Assembly: GCA_022266195.1 (NCBI GenBank) | Contig: WHVY01000005.1 | Location: 3,968,001-4,032,000, forward strand | DNA length: 64,000 nt | Direction of reading: 5' to 3' | Source of the DNA: Tetranychus cinnabarinus | Taxonomy: Eukaryota > Arthropoda > Arachnida > Trombidiformes > Tetranychidae | Shown here: positions 48,201 to 61,156 of the stretch, one piece after another | How positions within the stretch are numbered: the stretch's first letter is position 1 | How the letters are laid out: every line of letters begins with the position of its first letter | The notes under the pieces: model-generated | Seen by the model: only the letters and a program-made list of their open reading frames with translations | Databases searched by the model: none | What the model was told of the DNA's origin: nothing | Program-made: the position numbers and the translations under genes

Positions 48201-50522
48201 CTCAGGTTTACCATTTGCTTATCTTTTCTTACCTCAACTTATCGAGTTCACTCTTTTTCCCTCTTCTTCTTCTTTCTCCATTCTTTCTTGTCAATATTAT
48301 TATTTGATTTGCCTTCACTTTTTGCCTCTTCCTGGTCAATCAATTACCGGACACAAGCAGCACAATGTGGTCTTACAAGTATCAACATTATATGGTTACC
48401 TTTGATTCTGCCAAGATAATGTCTGACAAATGATCCTCTTCCAAATACAAATATAAATCAGAAAAAAAGAGTCAAAAAATAGCAATGAAATAGGAGCCAG
48501 GAAAGAAAAAAGAAGAACCTCAAAAATTCCAATTGAATACCTTTTCTAATAGTACCTCAACCTTCAGAGTTTTCATTATTTAACCAGACTTTTCTTTCCT
48601 TCCTTTCTGTCAATCTCAATTTTTTCTTTACCCTTTGCAACCTTTTCTCGTTCAATTCTGTAACCTTATTAACGCAAATTAATCTTCAAACTAATCACAT
48701 ATTTTCATTGCTGCTTTTGCACCTTTTCAATCCCATTACACTTTCATTGATTGTTCAACTTTTCAGAGTTTAAATTGCATTTTAAAGTTGCTTTCAAATG
48801 CTCGAGTATTCAATCGGTTAAGGGCAAACATTTTGTTGTTGATTTGGGTGATTAAATGATAAATGAAATGAAAATTGAAAACATTTTACTTTCAATTCAA
48901 ATTGAATCAAGTTACATTAAGATTTGCCACTCAAATTTAATACTTCTATTAGCGAATTAAATTATTTTGTTAACTTTTATTCCAATTGTTTGCTCAAGAA
49001 AATGTTGCAAACCTTCACAAGAATACAGAAACCCCTTTAAACCGATCTTCTTTTAATTTTATTCATTCAACTTTCGATCAGATATGACTTCAGTAATAAC
49101 GGATTGCCAATGAAACTCCTGATCAAAAACATTACTTAACTTATAAAGATCTTATTCTGGGTTAGAGCTACTCCAAAGTGATGTTCATCACAAGTTAACA
49201 CCAAGCCGATGCAAAACTTCTTGTAACATCAGGTTCCATATCGTGTGATAGAAGACAGCAGAGTGAATATGGAGTGAACTTGAGATTTCCCTTCAGTTTA
49301 GAGCTCTTGAGACAAAACGAATAGCATCATTTAAAGAAAGGCTTGAGTAAGGATACAGTTCGCTAAATGCTGCAAAAAGATCGTTCTAAATTCGTTGTTT
49401 TTTCCAGTTGTAATCGAAAACCTTTGTCGTTGTAGTTTCTTTAAATCGTGCAATGGAAACGATTCAATGTTGACCTTTGATATTGCAGCTGGAAGAAGCT
49501 GAATGTTTCAAATGTTGCAAAATGTAGCATGAAATAGTTATTTGCAGTTGGTTTTCTTTCGATATATTTTTAGATATTCACTCATTGAAAACTAATAGTT
49601 TAATAAAATGCATTTCTGTTGACTTTTTGTTCAAACTGATTCCCTTTTTTTCGACTTTTGTCCTCAAAAATAGACATAACAAAAATATGTCAATGTTAAA
49701 TCAAGCATTGACCTGCAAGTTATGCTGTTAAGAGTAAGCAAAGGGCCAAAAGTATTTTCTTTGCCTTCCATCTCTGCCTTTGGTTTAACTGGAAAGCAAA
49801 GCCTTATTTCCAGTCTAGTGAATCAAAAATCTCATTTCAATCGTCTGGAAACAGATGAAATGGAGGAAAACATCTTCACCGGATCAAAACTGAATCTTTG
49901 CTTCTTTCATCATCTTCATTATATTAATGCTGCTTCGTTTTTTGACACACTCTACATTCAGTTTGTTTAGTCGTTTCTTTTTCTTCTGTGATTATGTATA
50001 AATTGTAGCAAATGACCACTTAAATGACCATTGATTTGGTATAATAATAAAGCATATGATTGACTCGGAAACATGAAAAGAATAGGAAAAATATTCTCAG
50101 TCGTTTAGCGAAAGATATTTTCTGTAAACATAAACATTTATCATCACCTATTGTCATCAACATCATCAACATCATCATGAAATCTAATGGAATAATCCAT
50201 AGTTAAACAATATTATTTCCAGCGGAATGACAAGAACGACCTTTTTTTATTGCTTACCCATTCAGATGAGAAGACATCAATCATTGATCATTTTTCAATC
50301 TTAAAATGTCAAAATTGAAAAGCACATGCAAGGGAAACGAAAACTTTAAAAGATACAGTTCAAGAAAATATCTCAAGTTATGTGCAAAATCACACGAAGA
50401 TAATCAAAATAGACTATGCACAATTCGCAGTTTTTCACTGGCGTAACGTAAATGTTTGAAGCCGATGGAAATGCATCAAGACCGTCGTTTTGTGACTCAC
50501 TGACTTTCATCGTTTTCTCTTA
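45204..50522 (+). other. Probable gene B intron 5 or flank, no exon recognised
   Basis: It begins with a clear donor after Ig4. I found no Ig5 or FnIII exon. Pyrimidine-rich frames such as those at 46510-46788 and 48114-48419 are low-complexity. A CTT microsatellite is at about 46637-46655. The stretch 49080-49510 has a more mixed composition and may be an old repeat, but I could not classify it. Confidence 0.5.
50154..50179. repeat. ATC-rich microsatellite
   Basis: CATCATCAA repeats nearly three times in tandem with a trailing CATCATCAT. A simple repeat in non-coding sequence. Confidence 0.7.
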
Positions 50523-50588
50523 ATAACCTGTGTGGATGAATTATGGTACAACAAACCATAAAAGAAGCATAATTTATCTACAAGGTTA
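50523..50588. mobile_element. Second, decayed copy of the miniature TIR element
   Basis: ATAACCTGTGTGGATGAATT at the left matches the TIR at 11891. The right side has the degenerate complement ATAATTTATCTACAAGGTTA. Only about 66 bp long. Confidence 0.55.
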
Positions 50589-53500
50589 CAACCATAAGCT
50601 CTCTTAATGAGTGACTAAACTGCTAATACTAACGATTTGATAGAAGCCTCGTTTCACGGTTTCTAAGCTCGTGGACTAAAAATGTTACAACCAATTACTT
50701 CTGTGCTATAATGACATCGATCAAAGATCAATGCATTATAAGACTCAATGCTATATTCAGTTGTTTGTACTAGTCATTTGAATGTTATCCAAATATTACG
50801 TCTCAAGAATCACGAAACAAATGGAAACTTCAACAGAGCTCAAAGATGTTAGAATTTTTTGCTAAATTTTCTCCGAATATACCTAAAGTGACACTTTGCT
50901 CATTTGCAAGCTCAATTCAATTGTGCAGCATTGCTTGAAAAGCATTTGATCTTCATTATTAGTACTGTTCAAATCTATTCATTTTAGGATAATTGATCGT
51001 TAAGTTCAGTGAGTTATTCAGACATTCATCATTTAAATTGCCATAAACGCCAACATTTGCAGTATTATTTTACATTTTCAAGTGAAAATTCTCTGGCATT
51101 TCAGATCGTTCAATTCGGTGAACAGTAATTCGACTCCGTTTGTTGAAATGCTGGCCATAAGAACACTAAATAAGTCGAAAGTTTCTAATTCTCTCTGGAA
51201 GATCTGTTTCATGAGATCGATTATCACTATCTATTGGATAAACGTGAAAAAGATTAAATCGCAAAGGAAGAAAGAAAAGGCAAAGAACTAAAATGAGATG
51301 GACAAAGCCAATGAGAATATTTTCTTCTCTTCCAAGTGAAGCAAAGAATTACAAGTAATGGAGAAGAAGATGGATTTGAGGAGAAAATCTCATGAACAAT
51401 AACGATGATAAACATTGATATAGCAGCAAAAAAAAGAGCAACGAGGGAAGCAAGAGAAAAAAATAAGAAGAGAATCAATGAGAAGAAACAAAAAAAAAGT
51501 TGTAAGTCTGGACACTTTTTTGCTGTCCATTCTTGGTTGTGTCCATCAAATGAATGGGTCAATGATTAACCCAAACTTTAATCCAATACACAGTAAATAG
51601 GATCAAAAAATGATTATTTTTTTCAAATTCATTTTCTCACCTACAATAAAGTCCACTTGAAAGATTTGCTTTTCTCAAAATAAACATCAGATTGTTGATT
51701 CACTAACACTGAGCAAAAAAAAGAATCCAAACTTCATGAGAAACAAAACTCAATCTGAACGAATCAAAAGTTTGAATCCAATCAAAGATGAATACAAAGA
51801 GTTGATGAATGTTTCATTTTGAAACATTTCAAATTGAATAACAGACAATTCAACAGATTTCATTTTCCCTTCAAAACTCATGGGAAACATTTCAATAGAA
51901 GTTAGAGAAACAATGAAAAGTAGTAAAAATTGACTTGAAAATGAAGGAAAGCGTTTCAATGATAATCAAAGCATTATCCAGAATTAAATATCCAACATTG
52001 AATTTCCAAATCAACATTTTTCCATTTCTTTTCCATCTTTTCTTTTCTCAACATTTTCTTACTGAAACTCACATTTTCTCATGATACTCTTGCATGATAT
52101 GAAGCTTCGATATCATTAAAAAAAACTTCTTTTCACAGTAAATCGATAACAAGCAAAAATGAATTTCTCGAAAAACTCTTTTTTTCTCTTCACCTCCCAA
52201 CTTGTTATACATTTTTTGTCTGTAATTTTCATTCTTCATTCCAAGTCCAAAATGTATCGATTTCGTATCAATAGTTTTTATCAACATTTTTTTCTCGCCA
52301 CTCTTGCCTTTATTCATTTTCGTTAGCACTTCCTTCAGAATGTCATTTCCGTTTCAGATTCCAACATTTTTCTTTTTCCTCATTCTCCATCAAACAGTAC
52401 CAATAGTTTTTTCATTTTTCATCACTTTTCATGTTCGTTTTTTTCACTCATTTTCATCCTTTTTTTGCTTCTCTCTCTCTTCATCTTTGCCTTCAATATT
52501 GAAAGAGACAATCTTGTTTTACTCTCTTTTTTGTTCTGACAAAAACTTTTTTTCCTCTTCTTTTCAATTCTCATCTTTTTTTACAGATTTTTTTCTCATC
52601 CTTTTTCTTCTTTTTGCAATTCACTTTTCTCCAATTCTTGCCTTGTTTGCTTCATTTCACTTTCACTCCCTTGTACCAGTCCATTATCATTTGGTATCAG
52701 AATTTATCAAATAAAGGAAAGTTGCGAGAAGAAGAAAAAGTTATCATTATTGGGTGAAAAGAAGTAGATGAAAAATAAACCAACTTAGAACTTTGTGATT
52801 GGCTTTTTGGAGTGTAGCCAAATTGGCTTTTATATAAATAATAAAAAAAACGAAGAGAAATGATAAACACCTTTTACAATTTGTCAATAACTCAAGGTAA
52901 CTCAGGTACAAATTAACTTATCAATTTGGAAGAGAGCAAAAAGGGATTTGAAGGAAAAACTTGACAAATTGAGAAATAATTTGCTTCATTGAGAGTGCCA
53001 ATCATTTTTCAAAATTTAACTTGCTTTTGCCTTTCAATCGCCAATTATTCATTCCCTAATCAACTTCTGGAGTTGCGCTTATTTAACAAGCTTATTGGAT
53101 TGGTTTCATGATACATGATGATTGCCTTTTGTTATTTGCATCGCTTTCTTTTACTATTGATTTATTCAAACTATTGATCTGACAAATTGGAGAAACCAAT
53201 GATGAACAGCTTTCCTTTCAGTTCAATGGTAATTCTAATAGATTGAACTTTCATTGATTTCAAAGTGATTTTTGCCTGGTAATCATTGTTTCCCGTTTCA
53301 TTGGAATTAAATGATGAAAAATTCTGAAACAAAACAGTCATGAGAACAAGTATTGGTTTCATTGGCCACAAATCCTATCAGTTGCAAAAATTTATTCATT
53401 AGTTTTTCCTTCTAATCACTTGCTGTTTGAAGTGCTAAAAGTGAAAAATTCAAATAATGAGACTTATAACTTTTAAATGATTGATGATCGAAATTTAGTT

Positions 53501-56500
53501 GTATCGTTAAGAGTGAATAAAATAGCAGAAATGAGTTACATTTCTTCGTAGTTTCTCACTAGTGAATTTCCATTGTCATTTGAAGCAGAATAATCCACTG
53601 GAACAGAACCATACTTCTAGCAAATGACATCCACAGGCAAAGCAGTGAAAATAAGAAACCGAAGTACAATCTTCTGGGTCCTTAGACCATGTTGTTGTTT
53701 AAGGTCTGATCCAATGTTACCATCTTATTCACTTGGTTGATTGGGGCCTATTGCCAGCTTGTCTCAAGTTTCATCGTCACGACTGCTTCCTGATGCAGTA
53801 TGGTTGTGATCTGCACAATTTACTGGACAAAATCCATGTCTTAGCTTACAAATAACTCTCGACCAAAGACTTTTAAGGAACTAGTTATTTTCGAGTGAAC
53901 TAAATCGGAAATTGCTATACACAAGGGTAAGACCTAAACTAAATTTGATAGAACGTTCATGGCGCTTTCATTGTGGCTCTAAACTCAAGAGTTCAGAGAA
54001 GTTGAAATGATTCTCTACGAATTATCTCTCTTATCTGTATTAAAACTGTGGACCCAAAAGTGATGCTCACAAAGAAATATCTCTATCAGCAAAATAAAGC
54101 TTGTTTTATAAGATGTCAGCTACGGTAAATTGTTACAGTTGTCGAGTTAAGCAAACTAAAGGGACACTCTTATGCCAAAGAATCAAAGCTTTAGATGCAA
54201 TTAAAAAGTACTAAGGTTATGTTGAATAACATAAATCAAACTGGCTCAAGTATAGTTTTTAAGAATTGTCAGTAAATTTGACCATGTGTATCACGGCTAA
54301 CGAAAATCAAAAACTCATCATTTTCATACCAAAGCAAACTACCAACTGTCAGCTTCGTTTAAAATTTCAATACTAAACTGAAAATCGAAGCATGATGCAT
54401 TTCGCATTCAACGAAATTTTCAACCGAATCATACTTGGACCTTTTCAAGTTGATTTAGTCGTAAAATGCAAACATTAAAAGATCTAAAATTTTGAGGAAA
54501 ATTACAAAGTACACTTCGAACAAGTTTAATGTTTAAAAAAAGTGAAAGCAAACTTTCATAAAATGGTTCGATGGTCTATTCACTCAACTGCCAAATGGTT
54601 GTTCCAATGCTTTAAATGTTGGCCTTAAATATATTCATTTTGGCCTTTATAATGGTTTTCCTCTCTCAACTCATCTTCATTTTTTCCCTTCAATTGTTGT
54701 GACTTGATTGAAGAAGGATGGAAAAAGTCGAGAAGGAAAAAAAACGAGAAACTAGAGCAAAATAAAGTCATCAGAATATGTTATCAACAATATTCTTTCA
54801 ATTCAAAATATTTCTTCTCATAATTCGATGAGAAATGTCATGTCCATGGTTATAGTCTCATCTATTTTCCAACATAGAGAAACTCGACTCAATCAATTTT
54901 TAAAGTTGAACCAAAGTGATCATTCAAAGAGAGCAAAAAGTAAATTGACCCAAGAATTTTGAAAAGGATTCCCACTCTCGACTCTCTGAATTTGGAATAA
55001 ACAGTAAACTTGGAATAACAAGTAAAACTTGATTTAATCTGGAGCAAAATATTCTTCAACTTTTTCTTCTCATGAAAATTTCTTCACTTTACAAATGAAA
55101 AGGCAGAGTTGATCATGATATTAAACTCGATGATGAACTTATTGAGAAATGAAAAGATGATCAGAAAACAGATTTTACTATTGAATTTCCCTTCCATTCG
55201 CTTCATGCTTTGACTGATTGTTTTTTTATTAAAAAAAGTGAATGAAAAAGAAGAGTAAAAAAAAGTTTCGTATTTTTTTCCAACTTTTATTCAGTTTTAT
55301 TTTGTTTCATTATTAATAATGAAATAATGGCAAAGAAAATGAAGCGAGAAAAAAAGGCAAAAAAATTGATTGAATGATGAAGTGTAAGTGAATTTTAAAT
55401 TGGCTGATACATTTATTTTGACATTTGAAAGATTATAATTTACTATGAAAATGGATCAATGAACAAGTGAAGACAATGAAGGCGAAACATGACTAAACAG
55501 TTGGAATCATCAAAATGACAAACTCGATATTGATCATCATTATCTTTCGAGTTTCCCTCGAACCTTTATTTTGACAATTTGAATGTTGGTAAAGTGAAAA
55601 ATTATGAATATTGTTACAAGGCTGAAAGCAAGTCAAAGTAAAATGTTAAACAAACGTATTAAAGCTCAAATAAACAGAAGAATCAAGTGAGCGAAAAAAT
55701 AAAGAATATCGTTTTCTGTCTTTTGTTTATAAAGTGATGAATGAAAAGAAATGGAAAGTTAACATGTAATATCATTTCAATTCTGACTCTTTTTTTTCTT
55801 CTTTTACTTTTTTTCTTCTTCTTTTTTGGAAGCTTCTTTTCTCTCCTTTTATAAACATTCTGTGTGCTTGATTCTGTGTGCATGATGATGAATCTAGAAA
55901 TGATGTTCAAGAAAAACAAATGGAATTGACCCAATAAAAATGATATAATTTGATTGAATAAAAGATAAGTAATGGAATGAAATTGATTTATTGGAAAGTA
56001 CAGAGGATGAAATGAAAAATAGCTCAAGAGCAATGACTTGAGAATGCATTATTATTGCTCAAAAGGTTCATCTTTTATCAAAATCTATCATGTAGATTGG
56101 TAGTTGATAGAGAAGAAGAGAAAAAAGATTCAATTTCAATTAAAGGGTTAAAGAGTGTGACAAGGGAAAATCTGTTACTCTGTTGATTCAATATTTTCTG
56201 AATAATTGTGGAATCGAGTTTTCTCATGAAGTCGTAAAATGAATTAGCTTTGAATTTTATTCAATTACGAGCAACTTAAAAATTTGTTCAACTTGTTAAT
56301 GAAAGAATTCAAAATTGAAATCCAAATCCAACAAAACTTGTTTCAAAAGACATGATAATGAAAGTTTGGAGTTCGATATTCAATTTCAGCTCATTTTTAT
56401 TTATCATTTCAGCTTCGATATGCAATTTCGTTGAGGAAAATAATTTTTTGATCGAAAATTTGAAATCTTTTTCTAAACTCGGAATTTCGAGTTGAAAGGT

Positions 56501-59500
56501 TCATCTTTCATTTGTTTCATTTTTTCGCTTTAAAATCGTTCATCTTGTTTCAGGTTTTAAAATTTGAAAAATTTCTTGTTCCTTCATCTTCAAAGTCAAT
56601 TGATTGATTGTTTTGCATTTTAAAGTTTTTTGTACTCTCAATGGTTTACTTTAGTCTATTTCAATTCTTTATCGATAACTTTTCATGCTGAATCATTATT
56701 TTCTTGTTGTCTTTCTCATCATTAATCTCATTGGTCAACCTCATCTGTGGATAAACTGTTTCAAAGTCAACCCATGTAACCCCATGCATGGCGGTTCAAA
56801 TTGATCATGGCAGTTGAATCTATCCAATTTGACATCACTCCAGTGAATCTGTTTTCATCGTAACTGATCAAAATATTGTGTTCAAAAGTAAACCTCTTTT
56901 TTCCTCTCTTGTCTCTAAACACATCTTGTTAACTCACCTTGTTGTGAATAACCTTTAAACTATTTTCCCTCTTTAAGAGCGCAACCTTGTCTCTTGCCAT
57001 GTAAAATTCAATTTTCAACCTTTTCCTCACAGAATCTTGTCGCATTATCTCAAACTTTATTCAATTTTTTTGCAAAAAGATTCGGTAAAGTGAAATGACT
57101 TTATGCATTATATTTTCTCGATTCTTTCAATAGCAATTTGGAATCGGCTTAATGGCTAGGATAAAACTGTGGTTAAGTTTACTAATTATGAAAAAAGAGG
57201 AAGAAGCACTTCATGAGACTAAATACCTGAAATTTATTCAATTATCTTAACACAATTTCCACTTCTTGTTCAATGGAAGGATAACATTTTTCTCTTTTTT
57301 TCATTTTCACTTTACTGCTTGATTTTGGCTAGCTTTTTCTCCCTGGCTTCGTCTTGATGGTTTCTTCTTTTTTTTCAGCAAATGCTTTTCCTTTCCAATT
57401 AACCATTCAACTCATGATTTGACATGAAAAAGAAGCAAAATTAACGGATAATTGACTCTGAATAAGATTTGTAACTTTTCCATGAGTAACCAAATAAATC
57501 GGACACGAGATTCTAATGTATTCGCAAGTTATTTCCTTTGCCCCTGACACTTTGTATTTTTGTATGAAAAACGACTTGATAAGCTTTCAGTGAAATATGG
57601 TGAAATTGAGGGATGAGCACTGGAGGTTGAAAACCAAGAATCTTAGAAAATATAAGGAAAAGTTCTTAATTTTCACTTTTTAAAAACAGAGCTCAGGCTC
57701 GATTCTCAATATTGACTTGTAATGAGATCAATCGGAACATTTTGCGAATAATTATGAGTGTTTCACTATTCTATTCATCTATTCTAACTTAAGTCCCATT
57801 GCGATTAGTCATTGTTTATTTGAAACTATTAAAGTCTTCATGACTTATGATCACTCAACTAAATAGCACTGAATTAAGTCCAATTGATGAGACGATAAAC
57901 AATGACACGCATTGTACTAGCGATTGGTCAATCCTTTTCAGTATAAGGCCAGAAATGTTTGAAACTTGCTGCTAAATATGTTGAAACACCATTCAGACTT
58001 TAAATTTACATTTTATCCTTGAAGTTGATAGTTATTAGAGTGGTAGAGTCTAATTAGCTGAAATTATGTAGTCAAGCTTGACTTTCAGCAAGATCATCAG
58101 ATCTTCAATCATTTTCTTTATTTGGATCACCTTAGTTTTAGGCAAACAGTGACTAATATCAGTAGTAAGTTTTACCTCTGCATTCATCACAGTTTACATC
58201 TTTTTACTAGCTTCCGAATCACTCTAGAAAAAATTATTTCATACCAATGAAAATGACATCCTAAATTTTAAAGCTGATTTCCACCATTCTAGCCATATCC
58301 ATTTTTGGCCTGGCTTCAGCTTATTAATCTAACAGGTTAACCTGTCATCTGCTGAAATAGAAAAATCTAAGGAACAGATTCAAGTAACCAATATGTGAAG
58401 ATTCGATCTTTAATGAAAATTTTTAACTTTCATTAATCTGTTTTTTATTTTCATCGCGAATTTAAAGATGAACAAACAATTAATGTATCTCATTATACAA
58501 TTTTTTTTATTTCCTTTAGACTATTATTAGTCATTTGTTTTTTTAACAGAATGATGATCAAACTATTCAAATGATAGAGGATCTGCTGACTTTCCTGAAA
58601 GTCAAGCTTTGAAAGACACGTGTGATCAACTCTTAACCAACTTTAAATGCAAACAAAAATATAAGGTTAAAAGTTTTAGTGGTGTGTACTTTTCTTGATC
58701 TCGAACCAAAACTCAATCAATGGCACGAAACGGTTATTAATAATCAGTACGATAAGCATCCAAGCTACTCGACTATCAACTCGAGCCATTTGGATAAAGT
58801 ATTTATTTTAATGCTACAATGTTTCGCTTTTGGCAATTTTGATTGGATAGCACAATATTCTTGTGCATTTAAATTTTGGACACCCTTATTGGACTGTTAT
58901 TTTCATTTGCACTTCTTTACTGTTACTTTGTTACGAATTTTATTCTAATGAATCAACAGTTGAATGGTAAATTAAATCAATTGAAATGAAAATTCCGAAT
59001 CGCAGTGTTTTTTCTCATGAAAAGTGTTTATTAAAAAAATAAGCAAAGTAAAACTGATTTTACTGCTGATGGCAATGAGGAGCAAGATACTCAATGGGTG
59101 AGTATAGCTTAAATCAGATGCAAATGCTTTTGTCATTGTCAAGGATAAATTTCAACATTTTTCATTATGATAATTTCATCTCAACGTTTTCTTGTCAAAA
59201 TTAAAATGAAAATTTGTTCTTGTCTAAACAGGGTGAAAGGAAAGGTACAAAGGCAAAGTCAAGATTACATTGATTGTTGATTAAATTTGCAAGCTAATTT
59301 TGAGGTAAAGCAACATGATCATGAAGGAGAGAGAAGAAAAACCAAATTCACAAGAATTTTTCTTGACAAACAAAGAGCATTTTATGCAAGAAAAGCAAAT
59401 CTTTTCCTGTTTTCTTCATTTCATCGTGAAATATCATTTCAGGTCAATGATTTACCTTTTATCCTTTCCTATTAAAGGTAGCGAGAGAAAGCAAGGAAAG

Positions 59501-60788
59501 AATGGTGAAATTATCATCATTTTGCATCAACAAATTTTACTTTTCGTTTCTTATTGTTTGTCATTTTTTTATCCAAACGTTTGTTTCAAGTGGTTAAACG
59601 TTATTCCAAGTAATTGAATCCTTTTTTCGCAGTTGAACATTTATTAGAATCATCTTTATTTTCCAGAAGTTTTTAAAATCTCTATTTCAATATTTATGTT
59701 TGAAACTTTTTTTTTCTTGCCTTTCCTTCTGAACTTAGGAAAATGAATTTCTTTTGAGTTGTAATCGTTGATGAATTTCGATATAATTATTGTTAGCATT
59801 GGATGAAATCGGTGGAATCAGTTGCAAGGAATTGGGTGCAAAGAAAAGTGAAAATCTATATTGGATAAGAAGATGAAAGCTTTGAGAATTTATTGATAAG
59901 TGAAAATGATGATAAATGATGAAATGGATGATGAAATGTACGTGCTTGGAATCGTAGTTGTTTCCTTCATTCAGAGACTAAAGATTAAATAATGAAACGA
60001 AGAAAAAATAAGAGAAAAAGAAATGACAAAGAAAACATATTTTATAGCAAAAATACGCTGCCCAAGATGGATGAGCTTTTCATTTTGCCTTTCGCCAGTT
60101 CAAATTCAGTGTATGATCTTTTTTTGATAATCATTTTGATCTCTTCTTTTCTCATCAATAAAATCATTTGTAGTAATTTCCATGTCAAAAATGAAATATA
60201 TTTACCTTATAAAGTCATCTAAAGTTAAAGTTTTCCTTGGAAAATGTATTAGCGTAACTATCAGAGTAATTAGCCTAAGTAAAGCGAAGACTAAGAATAG
60301 ATAGAAAATATCGGAAAAAAACACAAATGGATATTGTTGGCCGAAATAAAAGAACTCGCTAAAGAGCCCAAAGTAAATAGTATTTCAAGATTTAGTTCAA
60401 GATCACCGAGCGGTCAAAGGTATACACTGCAAGGACTCATGATTCAAAACAATCTCAAACTCAATGAGGAATAATAATGAGACCTAAACTACTTATGAGA
60501 ACTCGCGTTAATCATTTTGAAGACGAGTGTTAGTCTCATCGGATGTAACTAAAGAGCCCCTAATGCTGTACAGTTTAAACTCGTGAATGTAAACTTTCAG
60601 AGTATTATGCTAAACAGTGCATTAGTCAAAAGTTTGACAAAATAATTTGTTCAGTTCAAAGCGTAGTTTTTGATTTCTCAAGACTCCGGGCTATAACTTC
60701 ATAATTTAGCCTACTGTGCATCTGAGCTAGACTCTAAAGACCACTAAGACTCCGCTTAAAGTTGAAAAATTTAGTAGTTAAACCACTC
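50589..60788. other. Non-coding stretch, possible old repeats
   Basis: No exon or RNA gene recognised. Sub-regions 53640-54600 and 57600-58950 have less simple composition than the typical A/T-tract sequence and could be decayed transposons. A plus frame at 58679-58948 (VCTFLDLEPKLNQWHETVIN) is coding-like but unassigned. The frame at 52304-52714 is a Phe/Ser-rich translation of a pyrimidine tract. Confidence 0.4.
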
Positions 60789-61156
60789 GATATAAACTCG
60801 AGGGCAAAGCCCGGTTGTTTTATCTCATGCTTTCGAGTTGAATCAATATGTTGGAGGTAACCAGTATTTACCCAAATGATTGCATAAACTGGAACTGTTT
60901 TGAAGTTGGTCAACTTGATAGTTCACTAACAAACATAAACTAAGTTCGCTCAAAAGAAAATGATAAAGAGAGTGATTAGACCTGATAAAAAGTCAAAATT
61001 AGGTATAACTGATAACCCAAAATGCAAACAAGAACCATTGAAAGCAATGGAAAAGACATTTGTTTTGAAAATTAAGTGATGAGAATAGATTACACATCAG
61101 TTAAGCCACATAAGTTGTAAGATAAAGTCCTCGAGCTTCGCCTTCGAGTTTATATC
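60789..61156. repeat. Inverted repeat pair, possible MITE
   Basis: GATATAAACTCGAGGGCAAA at 60789 is mirrored by TTCGCCTTCGAGTTTATATC ending at 61156, matching at 20 of 22 positions over the full arm, with weaker similarity inward. The roughly 370-bp unit has no coding frame. Ends and target duplication could not be fixed. Confidence 0.45.

Noticed and set aside
52304..52714. 136-codon Phe/Ser-rich frame
   Set aside because: Translation of a long pyrimidine tract without motif or splice context.
58679..58948. 89-codon frame that looked like a hAT-type fragment
   Set aside because: No diagnostic hAT motif could be confirmed, and neighbouring frames do not continue the similarity.
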